From Candidatus Omnitrophota bacterium (GTDB lineage: Bacteria > Omnitrophota > JACPQZ01), in contig JACPQZ010000039.1 of the NCBI GenBank assembly GCA_016190205.1, positions 1 to 19,598 of the forward strand: 19,598 nucleotides of DNA. Direction: 5' to 3'. The position numbers and the translations under genes are program-made. The notes beneath the pieces were generated by a model, which had not been told where the DNA came from, ran no database searches, and worked only from the letters and a program-made list of their open reading frames with translations. Positions 15,065 to 19,598 of this stretch are shown here, in pieces. Every line of letters begins with the position of its first letter. Position 1 is the stretch's first letter.

Positions 15065-16225
15065 TTACCCGGACATCCCGACCCGCTGGGTGGCCTGAAA
15101 AATCTTTCCTTCGGTCTTGATGGCGGGGGCGATGACGAGCTCGGCCAGATGCATGTCCCGGACGGTGCGGGCGCCCAAATTTCCCATGCAGGTCTTTAAG
15201 GCCCCGACCAGATTCTGACTGCCGTCGTCCTGGGTGGCGGGCCCGAACAGGATCTCCTTGAGCGTGCCCGTCGTCCCCACGCGGATACGCGTCCCGCGCG
15301 GGAGGTTCTGGTGGGGCGTCGCCATCCCCCAATGAAATCCGTGCCCCGGGGCCTCCTTGGCGCGTGCGAAGGCGGAGCCCACCATCACGGCGTCCGCCCC
15401 GCAGGCAAAGGCCTTGCAGATATCGCCGCCTGTCGTCATGCCCCCGTCCGCAACGATGGGCACGTAGCGGCCGCTCTTTTTGGAATAAAAGTCGCGCGCG
15501 GCGGCCGCGTCGCAGATGGCCGTCACCTGCGGGACACCGAGCCCTAAAACCCCGCGGGTGGTGCAGGCCGATCCGGGACCTATTCCTACCAGGAGGGCGC
15601 TCACCCCGCTCTCCATGAGCTCCAGGGTGGACTGGTACGTGACCGTGTTGCCCACGATGACGGGAATCTTCATCTTCCGGCAGAACTTTTCGAAAGAAAG
15701 CGATTCGTAATGGGTGGAATAGTGCCGCGCGCTGGACACGGTGGACTGCACCACGAATACATCACACCCTGAATCCTGCGCGATTGAGCCAAAACGCTCG
15801 GCCCTCTGGGGAATAGCGCTCACGAGGACAGGGACCTTGGCCTTCTTGATCTCCTTAATGCGCTTGACGATCAGCTTTTCCTGGATGGGGCGTTCATAGA
15901 TGGTCCGCACCAGGCCCGTGGCCCGCCCGTTTGCGGACGCCGTGATCTTGCGGATGACCGTGTCAGGATTTTCGTAGCGCGTCTGGACCCCCTCCAGGTT
16001 GAGCACCGCCATTCCGCCCAGCTTGCCCATCTCGATGGCAAATCGGGTATCCACCACCCCGTCCATGGCCGAGGCAAAGATCGGCACCGGGAAGGTCCAT
16101 TTTCCGATCTTAAAACCGATGTCCGTGTCTTCCGGGTCAATCGTGACGGCGCCGGGCACCAGGGCGACTTCGTCGAAGCCGTAACTGCGGCGGGCCTTTC
16201 GGTTTCTACCTACCCATTCACCCAC
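15065..16225 (-). CDS. guaB3: GuaB3-type IMP dehydrogenase family protein
   Basis: 386-residue (beta/alpha)8-barrel enzyme of the IMP dehydrogenase/GMP reductase family, expected to oxidise IMP to XMP with NAD. The start GRNRKARRSYGFDEVALVPG and the length match the GuaB3 subfamily described from actinobacteria and cyanobacteria. The CBS pair that interrupts ordinary GuaB (about 490 residues) is absent. The substrate loop has the catalytic Cys221 in GPGSACTTRG, so it should be active, unlike some mycobacterial GuaB3 proteins that lack this Cys. ADGGMTTGGDICKAFACGADAVMVGS is the phosphate-binding part. The start is GTG with only a weak GGGGT upstream. Placement directly before guaA supports a guanine-nucleotide role. 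No other guaB is in the window. The loss of CBS domains removes the usual site of ATP/GTP allosteric control. Confidence 0.9.
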   Translation of the reverse strand: MGEWVGRNRKARRSYGFDEVALVPGAVTIDPEDTDIGFKIGKWTFPVPIFASAMDGVVDTRFAIEMGKLGGMAVLNLEGVQTRYENPDTVIRKITASANGRATGLVRTIYERPIQEKLIVKRIKEIKKAKVPVLVSAIPQRAERFGSIAQDSGCDVFVVQSTVSSARHYSTHYESLSFEKFCRKMKIPVIVGNTVTYQSTLELMESGVSALLVGIGPGSACTTRGVLGLGVPQVTAICDAAAARDFYSKKSGRYVPIVADGGMTTGGDICKAFACGADAVMVGSAFARAKEAPGHGFHWGMATPHQNLPRGTRIRVGTTGTLKEILFGPATQDDGSQNLVGALKTCMGNLGARTVRDMHLAELVIAPAIKTEGKIFQATQRVGMSG

Positions 16226-16258
16226 TTGGATGACCCCGAATAGAAAAATTTAAAAATC

Positions 16259-16375
16259 CGAAACTCGAATATCGAAAATCGAAACAAATTCAAAATTCGA
16301 AATTCAAAAAGTGACGTTTCGAATTTCGGATTTCAGTTATTCGAATTTGTTTCGTGCTTCGAATTTCGGATTTCG
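16259..16375. repeat. CG-heptad array VI (AT-rich), inside the guaB3 leader
   Basis: CG dinucleotides at 16259, 16266, 16273, 16280 on the left and 16353, 16360, 16367, 16374 on the right are spaced 7, with an additional 16320-16327 pair. The left words are CGAAACT, CGAATAT and CGAAAAT; the right words are CGTGCTT, CGAATTT and CGGATTT. A 17-base block at 16318-16334 recurs at 16358-16374. The arms are approximately complementary. The motif TTCGTGCTTCG is shared with array V. Unlike the others it lies between a strong promoter and a start codon, so it should be transcribed as part of the guaB3 leader. Confidence 0.83.
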
Positions 16376-16416
16376 TGCTTATACTTGCGCAAGCAGCTGT
16401 TAACGTGATGCAAGCT

Positions 16417-16445
16417 ATCTTATCCCAAGCCTTCGGGACTGTCAA
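16417..16445 (-). promoter_or_regulatory. sigma70-type promoter for guaB3-guaA
   Basis: TTGACA (16440-16445) and TAAGAT (16417-16422) are separated by 17 bases on the minus strand. The predicted start near 16410 gives a leader of about 185 nt before the guaB3 GTG, containing array VI. The leader begins next to a 10-base palindrome, CTTGCGCAAG (16384-16393). Confidence 0.85.
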
Positions 16446-16456
16446 CACGACCCGCG

Positions 16457-16493
16457 TTAAAACAAAGGAGCAGGGCAAAACACGCCCTGCTCC
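16457..16493 (-). terminator. intrinsic terminator after groES
   Basis: A perfect 10-bp stem, GGAGCAGGGC (16467-16476) with GCCCTGCTCC (16484-16493), has a 7-base loop and is followed on the minus strand by TTTGTTTTA. It ends the groEL-groES transcript just upstream of the guaB3 promoter. Confidence 0.92.
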
Positions 16494-16514
16494 ATCACTC
16501 TTTTCTCACACGGA

Positions 16515-16539
16515 CCTTCCTGGACTTGAGTCCGGAAGG
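16515..16539 (-). other. second hairpin between groES and its terminator
   Basis: CCTTCC (16515-16520) pairs with GGAAGG (16534-16539) and GGAC with GTCC around the tetraloop TTGA, with one bulged T. It has no T-run after it, so it is more likely a 3' stabilising structure than a terminator. Confidence 0.5.
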
Positions 16540-16554
16540 GGCGCGTGAGCGTCT

Positions 16555-16848
16555 TCATGCCGACTTGACTACCCCCAGGATGTCCGACTCGCGGATGATG
16601 AGATATTCCTTGTCGCCCACCTTGATCTCATCACCGGTGTACTTTCCGAAGATGACCCGGTCGCCGGCCTTGACCTGCGGCGGGATCACCTTTCCGCTTT
16701 CCAGGGAACGGCCGGGCCCGACCGCCATCACCTTTCCCTCCTGCGGCTTCTCCTTCGCCGTGTCGGGGAGATAAAGCCCTGACTTCGTCTTCTCATCCGA
16801 CTCCAGGACTTCAATGATCACCCGATCGCCCAGTGGCTTTATATTCAT
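16555..16848 (-). CDS. groES: co-chaperonin GroES
   Basis: Heptameric lid of the GroEL folding chamber, 97 residues from the ATG at 16848. It starts [16 protein letters not shown], has the mobile loop at about 17-33 ([17 protein letters not shown]), and carries the conserved GKVMAVGPG and [20 protein letters not shown] at 16854 could add two residues (M-I), but AAGGAG lies only two bases from the GTG and eight from the ATG, so the ATG is preferred. The gene follows groEL by 24 bases, whereas most bacteria place groES first. It shares the CIRCE-controlled promoter of groEL. Confidence 0.97.
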   Translation of the reverse strand: MNIKPLGDRVIIEVLESDEKTKSGLYLPDTAKEKPQEGKVMAVGPGRSLESGKVIPPQVKAGDRVIFGKYTGDEIKVGDKEYLIIRESDILGVVKSA

Positions 16849-16872
16849 AATCACGTCTCCTTAAATTAAGTT

Positions 16873-18516
16873 TTAATACATTCCGCCGCCGGGGGGCATA
16901 CCGCCTCCGTGCCCGGCCCCGCTTCCACTCTTCTCTTCTTCCGGTATATCCGTCACCAGGGCCTCGGTGGTGATGAGGAGGCCTGCGATGCTGGACGCGT
17001 TCTGGAGTGCTGTCCGGCTGACCTTGGTAGGATCAATGACCCCGGCCGCGAGCATGTCTTCGAACTCCTCGGTTTGGGCATTGAATCCGATATTCCCCTT
17101 CTCCTTTTTGACGCGATCCACTACGACGGAACCTTCCATGCCGGCGTTCTCGGCAATCTGGCGAATGGGCTCCTCCAGACTGCGCACGATGATATCCACA
17201 CCGATCTTTTCATCCGTATCCGGCCCCGTCTTGGTCTGGCGGGCAGCGTCCATGCAGCGCAGGAATGCGGTCCCGCCTCCCGCGACGATGCCTTCCTCAA
17301 CAGCCGCGCGGGTCGCATGCAGGGCATCTTCCACCCGGGCCTTCTTCTCCTTCATCTCGGTCTCGGTCGCGGCACCCACATTGATCACCGCGACGCCCCC
17401 GGATAACTTAGCCAGGCGCTCCTGCAGCTTCTCTTTATCGTAATCAGAGTCCGTGTCTTCGATCTGCTTTCGGATCTGCGCGACGCGCCCGCTGATGTCG
17501 GCCTGTTTGCCGCCGCCCTCAATCAAGGTCGTATTTTCTTTATCAATCGTGACGCGCTTGGCACGGCCCAGGTCATCCAGGTTCAGGCTCTCCAGTTTGA
17601 TCCCTAGGTCCTCGCTGATCGCGCGGCCCTTGGTCAGGACAGCAATGTCTTCCAGCATCGCCTTGCGTCGGTCGCCGTAACCCGGGGCCTTGACGGCCGC
17701 GCACTGGAACGTCCCGCGCAGCTTATTGACCACCAATGTGGCCAGGGCCTCTCCTTCCACGTCCTCGGCAATAATAAGGAGCGGTTTGCCCGTCCGCGCC
17801 ACCTTCTCCAGGAGGGGCAAAAGCTCCTTCATGTTGGAGATTTTCTTCTCGTTGATCAATATATAAGGATCCTCGAGAATACACTCCATGCGCTCCGCGT
17901 CCGTGACGAAATAGGGCGAGAGATACCCCTGATCGAACTGCATGCCCTCTACGACGTCGAGCGAAGTGGTCGTGGATTTGGCCTCTTCCACTGTAATGAC
18001 GCCGTCCTTCCCCACCTTCTCCATAGCCTCGGCGATCAGGTTGCCGATGGTTTCATCGGTGTTCGCGGCGATGGTCGCAACCTGGGCAATCTCTTTTTGA
18101 TCCTTTACCTTCTTCGAAATTTTCTTGAGCTGATCGACCACCGCTTCAACGGCCTTGTCGATCCCACGCTTGATCTCCATGGGATTGGCGCCCGCCGTGA
18201 CGTTCTTGAGACCCTCACGGAAGATAGCCTGGGCCAAGAGAGTCGCGGTCGTGGTCCCGTCACCCGCGGCATCGGAGGTCTTTTCAGCCACCTCCTTCAC
18301 CATCTGGGCCCCCATATTCTCGAACGGGTCCTTGAGCTCGATCTCCTTGGCCACTGTGACACCGTCTTTGGTGATCGTGGGTGATCCAAACTTTTTGTCA
18401 ATGACTACATTGCGGCCCTTCGGCCCCAGGGTCACCTTGACTGCATTGGCCAGCTGATCCGCTCCGCGCTGGATAGCCCGCCTAGCCTCTTCATCGTAAA
18501 TGAGCTGCTTTGCCAC
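16873..18516 (-). CDS. groEL: chaperonin GroEL
   Basis: 547-residue 60-kDa chaperonin subunit that refolds proteins in the cytoplasm with GroES and ATP. Equatorial, intermediate and apical domains appear in canonical order. The ATP-binding segment is [13 protein letters not shown] at about 85-97, and the hydrolysis Asp lies shortly before [15 protein letters not shown]. The apical signature is [21 protein letters not shown]. The C-terminal tail is [13 protein letters not shown], a variant of the GGM tail. The start is GTG with an ideal AGGAGGAG four to five bases upstream. The leader is about 165 nt, carrying the CIRCE element at its beginning. It precedes groES in the operon. Confidence 0.98.
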   Translation of the reverse strand: MAKQLIYDEEARRAIQRGADQLANAVKVTLGPKGRNVVIDKKFGSPTITKDGVTVAKEIELKDPFENMGAQMVKEVAEKTSDAAGDGTTTATLLAQAIFREGLKNVTAGANPMEIKRGIDKAVEAVVDQLKKISKKVKDQKEIAQVATIAANTDETIGNLIAEAMEKVGKDGVITVEEAKSTTTSLDVVEGMQFDQGYLSPYFVTDAERMECILEDPYILINEKKISNMKELLPLLEKVARTGKPLLIIAEDVEGEALATLVVNKLRGTFQCAAVKAPGYGDRRKAMLEDIAVLTKGRAISEDLGIKLESLNLDDLGRAKRVTIDKENTTLIEGGGKQADISGRVAQIRKQIEDTDSDYDKEKLQERLAKLSGGVAVINVGAATETEMKEKKARVEDALHATRAAVEEGIVAGGGTAFLRCMDAARQTKTGPDTDEKIGVDIIVRSLEEPIRQIAENAGMEGSVVVDRVKKEKGNIGFNAQTEEFEDMLAAGVIDPTKVSRTALQNASSIAGLLITTEALVTDIPEEEKSGSGAGHGGGMPPGGGMY

Positions 18517-18659
18517 TTTTACTCCTCCTCTACTGTTCCGTTAATGAATTAATCCTTCAGGCACCCTTTAAACCGTAGGGTACTTGACTAAAGCCTTCGC
18601 CAGAACGCTAAACGCGGATTACCCTTCGAGAGGCTTGCGATATTTAAGGAAAGAAAGAA

Positions 18660-18686
18660 TTAGCACTCTTAATCTGTGAGTGCTAG
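18660..18686. promoter_or_regulatory. CIRCE operator (HrcA binding site)
   Basis: TTAGCACTC, nine bases, then GAGTGCTAG reproduces the CIRCE inverted repeat with one mismatch, in the last base. It lies at the expected transcription start of groEL, where HrcA binding blocks initiation and releases on heat stress. hrcA itself is not in the window. Confidence 0.95.
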
Positions 18687-18690
18687 AGTA

Positions 18691-18719
18691 ATTCTACCGG
18701 TTTTACATGACTTTGTCAA
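18691..18719 (-). promoter_or_regulatory. sigma70-type promoter for groEL-groES
   Basis: TTGACA (18714-18719) and TAGAAT (18691-18696) are separated by exactly 17 bases, immediately upstream of CIRCE. The -35 box overlaps the coaX stop codon, so coaX ends inside the heat-shock promoter. The leader from about 18684 to 18517 holds no CG-heptad array and no other feature that I can name. Confidence 0.92.
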
Positions 18720-19507
18720 TTATCTCTTTGACCCCGCTCACTTCGGTATACCCGGTATGTCCACATGAGCCCCTTCAGCGTTAGATCGACATCTATATAT
18801 CTTATTGTTTTACAATAGGTTGTACAAATTCTTGCCAGACCGCCGCAGGCCATCGTCTTGAGCTTGCTGCTAAAGAGCCCTTGGACGCGCCCTACCACCC
18901 CGTCGCAGATATCCGCATATCCGAACAAGGCCCCCGCTAGTATGCTTGCGACAGTGCTGCGCCCAGGGAGTTTGAGACTTCCAATTTGCTTTGGAACACT
19001 CACGCGCGGCAAAAGCGCGGTTTTTTCCGCAAGGGCGCCCAGCCATATACCCAGCCCTGGAACAATCACCCCCCCAAGATAATCTCCCCGTCGATTCACC
19101 ACGTCAAAAGTCAGGGCCGTCCCGAAGTCAGCAATCACAAGGGGACCGCCTTTCATTTTATAGCCGGCCAGGGCATTGAGCAGGCGGTCGCTCCCCACCT
19201 GCTGCGGCCTGCTGTACCGATTGCGTATGGGAACGATGACATCTTTCCCAACCACGAGTACCTTTAGACCCAAACGATTTTTGAGCACTTTTCCCAGCGA
19301 CGGGGTTAGGCGAGGAACCACGGAAGAAACGATGCCGGCCTTAAGCTGCTTTTTAAAAGGAAGGAGGGCCTTCACGAACTTCGTCCAGTTGCCTGTGCTG
19401 GGCATACGCACGCGCCGAATGATTTGAGAGCCGCGAAAAAGCCCGGCGAGCACGCTGGTATTTCCAATATCAATGGCGAGCAGAAGCTGGTTCGAATTTT
19501 TCCGCAT
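18716..19507 (-). CDS. coaX: type III pantothenate kinase
   Basis: Phosphorylates pantothenate with ATP as the first step of coenzyme A synthesis. It belongs to the ASKHA fold and is insensitive to CoA feedback in known members. The protein has 263 residues, normal for CoaX (about 250-270). The phosphate-binding motif is Asp13 in LLAIDIGNTSVLAGLF. GSDRLLNA at 105-112 and IADFGTALTFD at 125-135 are family signatures, the latter containing the catalytic Asp127, and GGVIVPG follows. The ATG lies inside the 3' end of the upstream birA-like frame. The ribosome site is weak (AAGAG). The stop codon overlaps the groEL -35 box. No terminator is seen, so read-through into groEL is possible. Confidence 0.96.
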   Translation of the reverse strand: MRKNSNQLLLAIDIGNTSVLAGLFRGSQIIRRVRMPSTGNWTKFVKALLPFKKQLKAGIVSSVVPRLTPSLGKVLKNRLGLKVLVVGKDVIVPIRNRYSRPQQVGSDRLLNALAGYKMKGGPLVIADFGTALTFDVVNRRGDYLGGVIVPGLGIWLGALAEKTALLPRVSVPKQIGSLKLPGRSTVASILAGALFGYADICDGVVGRVQGLFSSKLKTMACGGLARICTTYCKTIRYIDVDLTLKGLMWTYRVYRSERGQRDN

Positions 19508-19598
19508 GGTATCTCTTGCTTACTTCTTTAAGGAGAGCGGTGAGCACCTTCGTGCGATCCCACTCTTGCGCGGTTTCCTCTTTAAGCGAGGTTGCTCC
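19470..19598 (-). CDS. birA: 3' end of a probable biotin-protein ligase (birA), partial
   Basis: An open frame enters from the window edge and stops at TGA (19470-19472), giving 42 residues. The peptide GATSLKEETAQEWDRTKVLTALLKEVSKRYH resembles the end of the catalytic domain of BirA-type biotin ligases (ATSL, then DR, then LLAALLxELE). birA directly before coaX is a common arrangement. The frame overlaps the coaX start by 38 bases. It ends only about ten residues after the catalytic domain, so the small C-terminal SH3-like domain of many BirA proteins would be missing here. The short length limits certainty. Confidence 0.6.
   Translation of the reverse strand, partial: GATSLKEETAQEWDRTKVLTALLKEVSKRYHAEKFEPASARH

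Noticed and set aside
15015-15332. N-terminal extension of the guaA frame up to 15332
   Set aside because: It overlaps the conserved C-terminus of guaB3 and has no GuaA homology before residue MREEILILDF. Only the short extension to 15065 remains as an alternative start.
16226-16416. Purine or other riboswitch in the guaB3 leader
   Set aside because: No conserved aptamer core could be recognised; the leader is dominated by array VI.

Overview
All recognisable protein genes and both tRNAs in this 19.6 kb window lie on the minus strand, so transcription runs from high to low coordinates. The content is core bacterial housekeeping on what looks like a chromosome of a moderately GC-rich, probably uncultured bacterium. 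There is no rRNA marker. The gene set (a CBS-less GuaB3-type IMP dehydrogenase next to guaA, HrcA/CIRCE control of the chaperonins, type III pantothenate kinase, a TMTC-like membrane TPR protein, and cvpA-dnaG-rpoD) would fit a deep Gram-negative lineage such as Omnitrophota. That placement is an inference with low confidence.

Layout, from the upstream (right) end: the 3' end of a birA-like gene overlaps coaX (18716-19507). A strong sigma70-type promoter with a CIRCE operator (18660-18719) drives groEL followed by groES, the reverse of the usual order, and a clear intrinsic terminator closes that unit (16457-16493). A second strong promoter (16417-16445) starts the guaB3-guaA unit with a leader of about 185 nt. 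Then come dnaE, a short unit with its own consensus promoter (a tail-anchored protein of unknown function plus HU, closed by a terminator), rsmE, tRNA-Arg(CCG), a TMTC-like TPR membrane protein, mtaB, a promoter inside the mtaB-cvpA gap, the tightly packed cvpA-dnaG-rpoD unit, and a tRNA with anticodon CAT, probably tRNA-Ile2.

The most striking signal is in the spacers, not the genes. Six intergenic stretches (1-126, 237-331, 7549-7626, 7943-8118, 13382-13468, 16259-16375) carry arrays in which a CG dinucleotide recurs exactly every 7 bases, as CG plus five locus-specific bases. They are usually arranged as two facing arms that can fold into a hairpin. The five-base words differ between loci but are shared within a locus. 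Two arrays have a perfect five-plus-five arrangement of CG anchors. I know of no named element with this architecture; the heptanucleotide STRR repeats of cyanobacteria are the nearest precedent I can name.

Two other repeat systems are visible. Truncated copies of the 3' end of tRNA-Arg, two direct and one inverted, are scattered in the 400 bases downstream of that tRNA. A 15-base GC-rich palindrome sits in the same reading phase inside both rsmE and dnaE, at insertion-like points, and recalls the protein-coding palindromic elements of Rickettsia. An octamer, CGCTCGCC, also recurs six times in the spacer DNA around the arrays and tRNAs.
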